Below are positions 54,201 through 61,416 of a stretch of DNA of 64,000 nt, piece by piece. The stretch covers positions 310,001-374,000 of the forward strand of contig NZ_DS990134.1 in the NCBI RefSeq assembly GCF_000187895.1. The letters run 5' to 3'. A program made the translations under genes and the position numbers. Under the pieces are notes generated by a model. The model had not been told where the DNA came from. It made no database searches and saw nothing but the letters and a program-made list of their open reading frames with translations. Source of the DNA: Phocaeicola plebeius DSM 17135. Lineage in GTDB: Bacteria; Bacteroidota; Bacteroidia; Bacteroidales; Bacteroidaceae. Positions within the stretch are counted from its first letter, which is position 1; each line of letters opens with the position of its first letter.

Positions 54201-54456
54201 TAGATCGCATGGTAATTTGAAAAGTCAAGCTGGAGACGTTATTGATAAAATAGTGAAACCTGTAATTTCCGATGGGGCATGCCGTTCATTGATTCTGCAA
54301 AACAAAGATTTTTATATGGATTTAATAAATACAGCAGGGGATGATGCTTATGAATTGAAAAAGAGTCTCCGAAACCTCATACAAAAAGATTCAGATCCGC
54401 AATTGGTTAAATTTGTCAATTCGATAGATTCAGTACCTGAGGTTGAAACCGCGTAA
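51202..54456 (+). CDS. KAP-family P-loop NTPase with membrane hairpin
   Basis: A 1084-aa protein. Walker A is GIEGIWGSGKSNVVKML (about 56-72) and Walker B LVLVFDNMDRL (about 266-276), within a KAP NTPase domain of about 20-420. Two membrane segments are inserted between them (about 153-175 and 183-205), which is typical of KAP proteins. The C-terminal 650 residues are mostly helical and unrecognised. KAP proteins include PifA of plasmid F, which blocks phage T7. GC is clearly lower than in the flanking conjugation genes, indicating recent acquisition. A phage-defence role is plausible but unproven. Confidence 0.8.
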   Translation: METKLQSKQQYPRFIQNKPCGIDKFDGGSQERLAKTIARHFCQNDSLDEECTLPRIIGIEGIWGSGKSNVVKMLERELSDDYYFFEYDAWGHQEDLQRRSILELLTSKLIDDGILSGNATIKVKGGGTKTVSWSEKLKYLLARKTETVTEKYPLISNGMVAAFLVAVLTPIFTFIAYAVKPTPTTWWFSLLSIIIAALPVLIALCVWKWAYSKDHKYGWSYMLAIYQDKVEKDVCYETLSEDEPTVYEFKTWMQDISDFIKEKGQRKLVLVFDNMDRLPAEKVKELWSSIHTFFADSGFENVWAVIPFDETHLACAFGDETDEQTKQLTKYFINKTFPIVYRVAPPVITDYRSIFNKLFVEAFGETENEAKETINRIFRLVNPNANVREIISYINEMVALKQEWCNEILMINIALFCLKKTDILANPVEQILSGDYLNGIQTIINNDLQTQREIAALVYGVDVEDARQIPLKKYIEGCINGEEDHDINQYAETNKQFDTVLEEVIQCMDNALIDKIIHCLHKLTRKSDVILRVWQRIAQLKLKESIEKQVFPVEYQELLLHLDTESQNHVIAQLYKKIVRFNDFNGGDYFKTLDAIDRFIAQNKLACDFTSLIEAKTVKPNTFIDYIQAANATDAAYRDNATTKAYKYYQVATNSEALDNYLANLLPDNFDHADIVKTLKDNSTYTFPTLLQAITNCIDEQNVNKDNIGAIFTTYRLLASDEERPLPVTLDSTYINQLHSELETDGRNIKESGYYDLVAMQLAHGHSVSLIEGGDIKYVAELMDYYVDHGDLLVNSVGWNIPLLNETLQYMVNHKLGYKLLLSDILPQFEDIKNRIGVTDEVFIEHLAEWNTDLDKYITKNNIKDVIPDASFYDLTTKISNVLTDHINKIAFEALSEISVDTLYAQRTAHTSYYWFVAIKHLLAKIKSLPDNLTEFGKKILMDIASGTQSLNPFPNCFKNIVERLDKRKIKSTVTDIRNDFCIGKKTINAIKFQFFETWLRSHGNLKSQAGDVIDKIVKPVISDGACRSLILQNKDFYMDLINTAGDDAYELKKSLRNLIQKDSDPQLVKFVNSIDSVPEVETA

Positions 54457-54461
54457 GTATT

Positions 54462-54594
54462 TGTCTAACAAGTCCGAATTTTACGATTTTACCCGTCAGA
54501 ACTGAAGTGCCCCCCAAAAAAATTGTATCCAACTTTTGGGGGTCACTTCAAACTTCGATAGGGATAATTTTCAATTTTGGGGACTTGTTAGACA
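54462..54594. repeat. MITE-like element with inner IS-like palindrome
   Basis: Perfect 14-bp inverted repeats TGTCTAACAAGTCC (54462-54475) and GGACTTGTTAGACA (54581-54594) bound a 133-bp noncoding unit. Inside, TGAAGTGCCCCCCAAAA (54503-54519) pairs with TTTTGGGGGTCACTTCA (54534-54550), 17-bp arms with one mismatch. The inner arms look like the ends of an IS3-type element brought together. The right outer repeat contains the mobC stop codon. As it lies between convergent genes it may also terminate transcription. Confidence 0.7.
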
Positions 54595-55685
54595 GTCTCA
54601 TTATCTGGTAGCAGTTTACACAGCACCGGATCGTTTTTGATACGCTCCAGTTCCTCCTGCACAATCTGCTTCACCTCTTCCTTGATGCGCCGGTAGTTCG
54701 CCTGCACCGTTTCCTTCATGCGGTCGTTGCCGTCCTCGTCCGTGAAGTTTGTAATGACGGGAATTTTCTTGTAGGCACTTTCTTCCCGTTTCACCTTTTC
54801 GGCATCCACCACAATCTCGCAATGAAAAATCTTCTGCTCGATACGCTCGTTGAAGTTGTCGGATACAGAACCGACAAACATTCCCTGCGTAAGCCCGGAA
54901 ATCTTACTCGGTGGAATGAGCGCGTCCATCTGCGTGTTGATGGAGGTGGAAACATCCTGCCGGTTGATGGAGATGGACTGCCGTTTCTGCAACACCTTAC
55001 CGAACCGCTCGGAGAGCGTCTTGGCTGTTTCCCCCACCACCTGACCGGAGAAAATATTGCCGACAGTGTTCATCACCACTTTCGCCTCTTTGTCCCCGTA
55101 GTCACGCACTAACTGGCTGAAATCCTGAAAGCCCAGACACACGGCAACCTTGTTGCTTCGGGCGGTAGCTATAAGATTGTCCAACCCTTTGAAGTATATT
55201 GTGGGCAACTCGTCGATGATGACCGATGACTTCAGCATCCCCTTCTTGTTGATGAGCTTCACGATACGGGAATTATACAGACCGAGTGCCGCACCGTAGA
55301 TATTCTGACGGTCGGGATTGTTACCCACGCAGAGGATTTTCGGCTCTTCGGGATTGTTGATGTCCAGCGTAAACTCGCTGTCTGACATCACCCAGTAGAG
55401 CTGCGGTGAAATCATCCTCGAAAGCGGGATTTTTGCCGACGCTATCTGACCCATGAGCTGCTCCGCAGCCCCTCCAAGCCACGCATCCATGAACGGCGAA
55501 AGGTAGTTCTCCAGCTCCGGATAAGAGGTCAGTATCGGAAATATATCCTCGTAACGGCGGTTCAGAAACTCGATAGCATGGGGAAACGTGCAAAACTTCC
55601 CGTTCTGATAGATTTTGAGATACCAGATAATACTGGCAAACAGAATGATAGGTGACTCCACGAAGAAGTCGCCCTGCTTTTGCAC
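54588..55685 (-). CDS. mobC: Coupling protein MobC, exon 2 (C-terminal 365 residues)
   Basis: After splicing, the frame runs from VQKQGDFFVESPIILFASII through Walker B SVIIDELPTIYF and the VirD4-type segment VAVCLGFQDFSQLVRDYG to the C-terminus. This is the ATPase second half of the type IV coupling protein. The stop codon TAA lies inside the terminal repeat of the MITE-like element, so the last few residues (about P-D-N-E-T-V) may derive from that insertion. The exon has no own start and depends on splicing. Confidence 0.9.
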   Translation of the reverse strand: MQKQGDFFVESPIILFASIIWYLKIYQNGKFCTFPHAIEFLNRRYEDIFPILTSYPELENYLSPFMDAWLGGAAEQLMGQIASAKIPLSRMISPQLYWVMSDSEFTLDINNPEEPKILCVGNNPDRQNIYGAALGLYNSRIVKLINKKGMLKSSVIIDELPTIYFKGLDNLIATARSNKVAVCLGFQDFSQLVRDYGDKEAKVVMNTVGNIFSGQVVGETAKTLSERFGKVLQKRQSISINRQDVSTSINTQMDALIPPSKISGLTQGMFVGSVSDNFNERIEQKIFHCEIVVDAEKVKREESAYKKIPVITNFTDEDGNDRMKETVQANYRRIKEEVKQIVQEELERIKNDPVLCKLLPDNETV

Positions 55686-55726
55686 ATCGGGTAAGTCAAG
55701 GGCATTGCTGCCCCCTTCTCCCCTAA

Positions 55727-55760
55727 GAACCGTACATGAGAGTTTCCCCTCATACGGCTC
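55727..55760 (-). ncRNA. Domain V of group II intron 2
   Basis: A 34-nt hairpin on the minus strand, beginning GAGCCGTATGAG and ending CATGTACGGTTC with a GAAA tetraloop. This is the catalytic core element, 41 nt before the 3' splice site. Confidence 0.85.
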
Positions 55761-55806
55761 AAGCAACTCAATATTTCTATTTGTTGTTAGAAATCGGCTC
55801 ATACTT

Positions 55807-57459
55807 TCAACATTTTCGTTTATTTCGCTTGTAGCAGTTGTTGTGGACAAGTTGCCGTACAATCGAACCACCAACAGATATTTCGTTGACGTTCCATGCT
55901 TTTGTACAATCTATTTCCTTGCCACATAACGGACAAATCCGGTTCTGCTTGTTCCATAAATATAAGAGAGACTTACGTCCCTTGAGAGATTCCAGCATTT
56001 GTTGCTCCTTTCGCTGAAAGAAATAATCATCGTATTCCGGGTCGAAAGGGTTTGCCTCACCTTTGATTTGCTTGTACGGAGTATAATGTATATCCGACAA
56101 CCTTTTAAGGGTCAGGTAGTTCACTTTCTTGCTCTTGGTTTCATATTTCCATGCAAACGTCCATTTACGCCCCCGAATTTCATGCCAATATTTGTCTGCA
56201 ACCCAAGACTTGCGTTTCTTTGGATGGCGACGTAAAGCCCATTTCTTCGTGAGATTGTAAATGTGATTGTCACAACCATGAAAAGCATCGGTTGATGCAC
56301 CATATCGGTAATAGTTGCCCCAACCTGTGATTACAGGATTAAGCATTCGTATCAGCGATTCCTGCTTACACATTTTATGTCCTTTAACGATGTCACCGAT
56401 TTTTGCCCTGAAGCGTTTCTGTGCATCTTTGGACGGGGATGTGTATAGCCTTTTGCCAAACTTCCTCACATTGAAACCTAAGAAATCAAAACCGTCGTAT
56501 ATGTTCGTAATGGTAGTTTTCTCTTCGGATAAGGTTAGCCCTCTTTCTTTGAGAAATTCTATCACGATAGGTTTGACTTCGTTTTCCAATAGCTCCTTTT
56601 CTCGACCTGTGATTATAAAGTCATCCGCATAACGAATAAGGTTTACCTTGTAGTGGAATGTCTTATTGTTGCGCCATAATCTTTTGAATCTTTCAGCCAA
56701 GAGTGGTTGAAGTCCGTCAAGTGCTATATTTGCAAGTGTCGGTGATATGATACCTCCTTGTGGTGTACCCTCTTCTGTCGGGAATAGTTTGCCATTGAAT
56801 ACAGCTCCACATTTCAGCCATTTTCTGAGTATCGTCTTATCCATAGGGATATGATTAAGAAGCCAGTCGTGGCTGATATGGTCGAAGCAGCCTTTAATGT
56901 CTCCCTCCAAAATCCATTCGGGAGAATGCTGGCGGTTTAGAACCGTATCAATCTGACGGATAGCGTCCATTGTCCTGCGTCTCTTGCGGAAACCATAAGA
57001 AAAGCGGTCGCCTGTCGTTTCGGCTATCGGTTCCAATGCCATGAGATATAATGCCTGCATCGCCCTGTCTTTCATTGTCGGTATTCCCAGCGGTCGGAGT
57101 TTACCGTTCTTTTTCTTGATGTGAACCCTACGAAGCGGCTGCGGATTGTAACCACGACGTTTCAGTTCACCGATTGCTTTGTACTTGCGCTTGGGAGAAT
57201 CCCAAAGCTGTTTATCTACTCCAGACGTTTTCTTCCCTTTGTTGGAAGTAACCCTCTTTACCGCCAATGCCTTGGCGTAAAAAGAGTGGGTCAGCATCCA
57301 CTGCAAGGCTTTCACCTTGTTATGTCTGCCTTCCTTTTGAGCCTTTACAATACGCGCTTGTAGCTTTCGGACATAGGCTTCACACTTGGACCAGTCCATT
57401 CCGTCCCAAGTTAGATTCCTACTATCAGCAGGCGCACACGATGTTTTAGTTTCGTTCAT
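55807..57459 (-). CDS. ltrA: Group II intron reverse transcriptase/maturase (intron 2)
   Basis: A 550-aa intron-encoded protein. An N-terminal RVT_N-type region has CEAYVRKLQARIVKAQKEG. RT motifs are RPLGIPTMKDRAMQALYLMA, EGDIKGCFDHI, GTPQGGIISPTLANIALDGL and catalytic YADD in IRYADDFIITG (about 275). A maturase domain follows (NPVITGWGNYYRYGAS). The C-terminal zinc-finger/HNH region has CPLCGKE and VHNNCYKR, but the expected His pair is replaced (WNVNEI where WHVHHI is typical), so DNA cleavage by this domain is doubtful. It supports splicing of the mobC intron. Confidence 0.92.
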   Translation of the reverse strand: MNETKTSCAPADSRNLTWDGMDWSKCEAYVRKLQARIVKAQKEGRHNKVKALQWMLTHSFYAKALAVKRVTSNKGKKTSGVDKQLWDSPKRKYKAIGELKRRGYNPQPLRRVHIKKKNGKLRPLGIPTMKDRAMQALYLMALEPIAETTGDRFSYGFRKRRRTMDAIRQIDTVLNRQHSPEWILEGDIKGCFDHISHDWLLNHIPMDKTILRKWLKCGAVFNGKLFPTEEGTPQGGIISPTLANIALDGLQPLLAERFKRLWRNNKTFHYKVNLIRYADDFIITGREKELLENEVKPIVIEFLKERGLTLSEEKTTITNIYDGFDFLGFNVRKFGKRLYTSPSKDAQKRFRAKIGDIVKGHKMCKQESLIRMLNPVITGWGNYYRYGASTDAFHGCDNHIYNLTKKWALRRHPKKRKSWVADKYWHEIRGRKWTFAWKYETKSKKVNYLTLKRLSDIHYTPYKQIKGEANPFDPEYDDYFFQRKEQQMLESLKGRKSLLYLWNKQNRICPLCGKEIDCTKAWNVNEISVGGSIVRQLVHNNCYKRNKRKC

Positions 57460-58101
57460 TTGCTTTCCTCCTTTTGAAAGTTCTAAAAGTTATCTTGTAA
57501 AGAGTTACCATATACGGAAGTCTGCCCACTTTCGTGTCGGATGATGTCACCAATAACAACCCGTGATGTTGATTCAATCCGTATCCACCCCATTACAGGG
57601 TGGCATTCGCTTTTTCCGTTATCTCATACCTGCACCCCATTCGGCTTGCCTTGCGGTTCGCTTACTCGCATTCTTACGAGAGAGATACAGGCTTGCCCTG
57701 TTCCACGTAATTGACAAACGGATAGTTTAGGTTCTGCCAAGTCCGCCGGCAGTGCTGTGTCCGTGTAACCCCAACATGGGCAAGGGTTATCCGACTGCTT
57801 ACCTTTTGGTGAGAGCTAAAGTATCTTGCGCTCCTTCAAACCTTACGACGGCTAAAGTCAGTTCACTTACGTTAACCATGCTATCCAGCCTCGCCACTCA
57901 ACGGTATGATACTAACCGCCCTTGACATTCCCTCACGGTTCAGTCTTGTCCTTTCGGAAAGTGTACTTTGTCCTATAAGCTTGGCACAACCCATCACTGG
58001 AGATGCACCTTATAGTAGGCTACCGCTGACGGAACAGCGGGTTAAATCATGCAATTAATATTACTGTCTAATAATCAATTACGTGACTTTACAGGTCACA
58101 C

Positions 58102-59022
58102 CCACGTTTTATTGAGGTTGAGCATTATTGTGTAGGCACTCTCATAGGCATCCGTAATATCTTCCATAAAATCCGGGTGAATGGGATTGCACCGATGAGA
58201 GCGTCGCGGGTCGTCGAAGTTGATCACATAGAACTTCGGCTTTACCTTGTAGCCGTCCGGGTGGTTCAGCAAATGGTTGTAGGCAATAGTAGATAGGTCG
58301 GGATACTTGAAATCGTAGATGTATTGACTAAAGCCCTTTTCAATCTGTTGCTTGATAAAATTGTTTACCACGGCATAGGACTTGCCGCTGCCCGGCGTAC
58401 CCAACACGATGGACGCACGGAAGGGATTAACTACATTGATCCAACCGTTGTTCCAGCGTTTCCTGTAATAGAAACGTGTCGGCAGATTGACCGAATACTC
58501 GCTTTCGATAAGCCTCGTTTCCTGCATGAAACTCTCGTTCTCGTTGTTGAAAACATCCTCCATCAAATTGTGTTTCAACAGGCGGCTCATCCACAGACCA
58601 CCCATCAACAGGCAGACATAGCCCGTTCCAATGGTAAGGACATACAGTCCCGTCACCGCTTCAAGCGGCAGCGGCAGGGGCAGCAACCACCAGTTCAGGA
58701 AAAACAGCACGAACCCGACGGCAAATGCTGTCCAGATTCTCCCCCAAGTGATTTTCTCACCCTTGACACCCTTCGTACCCAGACAGGACAAGGCAAGCAA
58801 AAGGACGGAAAACAGCTTCGTGTAGAGAATGGAATGGAACAGCCCCGCCGTGCGGTCGAAGTTCAGAAGGATTTTGTCCACCACGCCGATGTTCACGCCC
58901 CACAGCCGGATGGCTTCGTAGCAGAACCAGTACACGTTCATGACCACTAAAATGATACTCACGGCACGCAGAAAATCCATGATTTTCGCCAATGCCCTCA
59001 AATCGTCTTCTTGTTGTGACAT
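58102..59022 (-). CDS. mobC: Coupling protein MobC, exon 1 (N-terminal 307 residues)
   Basis: VirD4-like type IV coupling protein, which links the relaxosome to the conjugation channel. The N-terminus has the YWFCY signature (VYWFCYEAIRLWG) and membrane segments near residues 18-35, 65-85, 95-120 and 125-145. Walker A is VLGTPGSGKSYAVVNNF (about 211-227). The frame reaches the intron boundary after NLNKTW; unspliced it gains one residue and stops at once (58096), giving a protein without Walker B. The CTnDOT gene in this place is mobC. It starts 30 bp after mobB on the same strand. Confidence 0.92.
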
Positions 59023-59052
59023 ACATTGATTTTTTAATTGTTGATACTCTGA

Positions 59053-60300
59053 TTACATACCCAAGCCCTTGCGTTTTTTCTTCTTTTTGCGCTTCATCGC
59101 CCGGATGAAAGCCTCTTCCTCGGCATCTACCGCCGGACCTTCGGGAGTGAGCAAGCCCATACCGCCCGATATATCTTCACTGTCGTAGGCGGTCTGCCCG
59201 TGTGCCTTGTCCGCAGCATCCACAGGGATGGATAGCGGTATCGGCGGTTGTCCGGCGTATGGCAGGGTGAAGTGTTCCTGCAAGGCATTCGCCGAAAGCT
59301 CCTTACCCATGCGCGAACCGTTCAGCACGCATCCCGTGCGGTGGTCGATGAAGGTAGCCCCATAGATGCGCCCTTCCTCTGTGTAGCGCAGTACGGTGTC
59401 GATGCCCTTCTCTTTGAGTTGGGATACAAATTTGTCCTTGTCATAAGTGCCTTGCAGCACGGAAAGGACGGTGCGTTTCGTCATGTCTGCCAGTTTCCTA
59501 TCCTTGATTTCCGATTTGGAACGGACAAACTTCTTCTGTACGGCTTCATAGCCTGCGGACTTCCCGAAAAGCGAGGATTTGAACGGGTTGCCCACCTTGT
59601 TACCCTTGTCGTCCGTGACGGAATAGACCAGCCCGTGATACTCCCGTCCGCGCACGTTGCCCCTCGCTTCCTCCACCGTCATATTATATAAGGAAAGGAG
59701 CGCACGGTATTCGCCCATCGTCTGGAAACGGTACTGCCCATTCAGAGCCTTCACGGTGTTGCCTACCTGCTTCTTCACATCACCTGCCGATGCGGCCACC
59801 TTGCGCAACGGATTATCCAATCTCTGATTTTTACGTTCTGCCGGATGCAATCCGTACTTCTGTTCCAGTTCCCTGCGGATACGGTCGCTGCGGCGGTAGA
59901 GAAAATCCCGGTTGAGCCTTTTCCCGTTCTCGTCCACGTTGACCGTCACGATGTGCAGGTGGTGGCGGTCGATGTCCTCGTGCTTGAATACAAGATAAGG
60001 CTGGTTTCCGAAACCGAGTTTTTCCAGATACTCGCGGGCGATATTCTGCAACTCAATATCGGTCAGCACATCCTCCGGGTGCGGGTTGAGAGAGATATGC
60101 ACCACCGGCTTCTCGATCTTCATCTGCGGTGGCAGGAAGGTGAGAAAACCCTCCATCGCCTTGCCTATGTCCACCGTTCCCGAACCGTCATTGTAGATGC
60201 GGTTGGTGGTGAGAAGCCGCCCCTGCGCCTCGTTAATCTTCTCCCCGTTGTAGGCAATCGCGCCGTACAACGAACTTCCTACACTGATTTTTGCGACCAT
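59053..60300 (-). CDS. mobB: Relaxase MobB
   Basis: A 415-aa relaxase that nicks oriT and leads the strand into the recipient. The metal-binding motif is HEDIDRHHLHIVTVNVDENG, the HxxxxHxH type of MOBP-like relaxases, with VHISLNPHPEDVLTD upstream. The N-terminal MVAKISVGSSLYGAIAYNG carries a tyrosine as candidate nucleophile in the first 20 residues. The C-terminus is highly basic (KRKKKKKRKGLGM). It overlaps mobA by 22 bp, so the two are translationally coupled. Confidence 0.92.
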   Translation of the reverse strand: MVAKISVGSSLYGAIAYNGEKINEAQGRLLTTNRIYNDGSGTVDIGKAMEGFLTFLPPQMKIEKPVVHISLNPHPEDVLTDIELQNIAREYLEKLGFGNQPYLVFKHEDIDRHHLHIVTVNVDENGKRLNRDFLYRRSDRIRRELEQKYGLHPAERKNQRLDNPLRKVAASAGDVKKQVGNTVKALNGQYRFQTMGEYRALLSLYNMTVEEARGNVRGREYHGLVYSVTDDKGNKVGNPFKSSLFGKSAGYEAVQKKFVRSKSEIKDRKLADMTKRTVLSVLQGTYDKDKFVSQLKEKGIDTVLRYTEEGRIYGATFIDHRTGCVLNGSRMGKELSANALQEHFTLPYAGQPPIPLSIPVDAADKAHGQTAYDSEDISGGMGLLTPEGPAVDAEEEAFIRAMKRKKKKKRKGLGM

Positions 60301-60707
60301 TTTGCCTCCATTTCCCTTGAAAGTTCCACAATCCGGCGGCTCAGTTTCACGAGTTCGACGGTGTGTTGCTCTAATTTGTAGAGCAACGCCATCGCCTTTT
60401 TCTCTGAAAAATGCAGCCTCAGTTCCTTCACGACTTGGTTGTAATTCGTACCCACGGCACGGAATTGTGCATGAAAATCCGACAGTTTGGTGTAATAGTC
60501 CACCAACGTCTTGTCCACCTTCAGCACCTTGAACGGTTGCCCGAAGAAGTGCGCTTTGAGGAAAACAGACCGTGCATAGACACCCGATTTTCCGAACATG
60601 GCGAGGAAACGGTTGTGTTCCTCCTCGTTGAAACGGACGGTGTACCGGTACACCGCCGGATCAAGTTTGGGATTTCTCCCTGATTTGCTTTTCCTTTTCT
60701 CTTTCAT
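60279..60707 (-). CDS. mobA: Relaxosome accessory protein MobA
   Basis: A 142-aa basic protein with a ribbon-helix-helix-like start (DPAVYRYTVRFNEEEHNRFL) followed by the MobC-type mobilisation motif region (FRAVGTNYNQVVKELRLHF; R-x-x-G-x-N-x-N/Q). Such proteins bind oriT and help the relaxase. The ATG at 60707 directly follows the shared 24-nt leader motif. First gene of the mobA-mobB-mobC operon. Confidence 0.88.
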   Translation of the reverse strand: MKEKRKSKSGRNPKLDPAVYRYTVRFNEEEHNRFLAMFGKSGVYARSVFLKAHFFGQPFKVLKVDKTLVDYYTKLSDFHAQFRAVGTNYNQVVKELRLHFSEKKAMALLYKLEQHTVELVKLSRRIVELSREMEAKWSQKSV

Positions 60708-60731
60708 ATTACTTTGGATTTAGCGGATTGA
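60708..60731 (-). repeat. 24-nt leader motif, copy 2 (before mobA)
   Basis: Exact copy, on the minus strand, of the 24-mer at 35711-35734; it ends immediately before the mobA ATG. Confidence 0.8.
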
Positions 60732-61130
60732 CGGCATAAGCCGCCGCTTCGGATTACAGCACCGCAGTTCTGAAAGGCTTCCCGACTTCGGAGGGAAAGC
60801 CCGCCCCCTGCAAGGGCAAGTGCTTTTCGTGGCTGCTCAAAATATTTTGAGCGGCTGAAAAGACATCTTGCTATGTTCAGGTGAACATAAAAATCCGTCA
60901 GGGGACGGATTGGGAAAATACCTTTCAGGACTCCGGGCCGCGCGTCATCGGCGAACCCTGCTGTCCGGGTGCAAAGTTACGCCCTTAAAGCGGTATCGGA
61001 CAGATGCTTGACCCGGTCAATGACTGCCAACCGGCGCAACGTGCCGCCACTTGCCGGAGAAGTGATACAGGTTCCAAAATATACTTGTTTATTTGCAGCA
61101 TGATTCAAGAAACGAACGATTTGAAGATAT
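60732..61130. other. Candidate oriT region with three dyads
   Basis: Noncoding region between the divergent mob and tra operons. Three closely spaced dyads: GCTCAAAATATTTTGAGC (60835-60852, perfect palindrome), TATGTTCA-GG-TGAACATA (60872-60889) and AATCCGTC-AGGG-GACGGATT (60892-60911). Placement directly upstream of the relaxase operon is where an oriT is expected. It may also contain the mob and tra promoters. The nic site cannot be placed from sequence alone. No gene is seen; an open frame running into traA from 61093 looks like chance. Confidence 0.6.
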
Positions 61131-61416
61131 GATAAACGGAACATTCAAATACCCGGAAATCCGCTTCTTCGGATACTTGCCGAAACGGATACCCGAACCG
61201 TCGGAAACCCGGTTCTCCGACAATTCGGTGACGTATGGATTCAATGACTTCATGACGCAATGTCGTCAATCACCATTTGTCCGACGCACCGCTTCACCAC
61301 AGAACCGGATACGCGACGACCCGCCTGCGTGTGTAGTCACGGAAGCGGATGGTGCGACAGCCAAATCCGTATGGAAACAGAAAAACAAATCATCAACAAT
61401 TAAAATAAATGGAACT

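Larger units (their letters stand above)
55686..58101 (-). mobile_element. Group II intron inside mobC
   Basis: A 2416-nt intron on the minus strand. The 5' end is GTGTG (58101 downward), fitting GUGYG, and the 3' end is CCCGAT (ending 55686), fitting AY. Removing it joins ACG TGG to GTG CAA AAG and gives an unbroken 672-aa MobC reading N-K-T-W-V-Q-K-Q. Domain V is at 55727-55760. The intron-encoded protein is at 55807-57459. The 640 bp from 57460 to 58101 are the ribozyme's 5' domains and hold no other gene. Sense orientation to mobC; unrelated in sequence to intron 1. Confidence 0.92.

Noticed and set aside
54588-55874. Minus-strand protein starting at 55874 as an independent gene
   Set aside because: Its first 63 residues are translated from the 3' part of intron 2; the true frame continues mobC exon 1 after splicing.
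55807-57459. Diversity-generating retroelement or retron reverse transcriptase
   Set aside because: The domain V hairpin, GTGTG/AY ends and restored mobC frame show it is a group II intron protein.
58096-59022. Truncated (pseudogene) coupling protein
   Set aside because: The stop arises from intron sequence; splicing at consensus boundaries restores the full frame, so it is an interrupted rather than a dead gene.
61093-61416. N-terminal extension of TraA (about 108 codons)
   Set aside because: The ParA Walker A motif belongs within the first 20 residues; the extension shows no similarity and lies in the candidate oriT/promoter gap.
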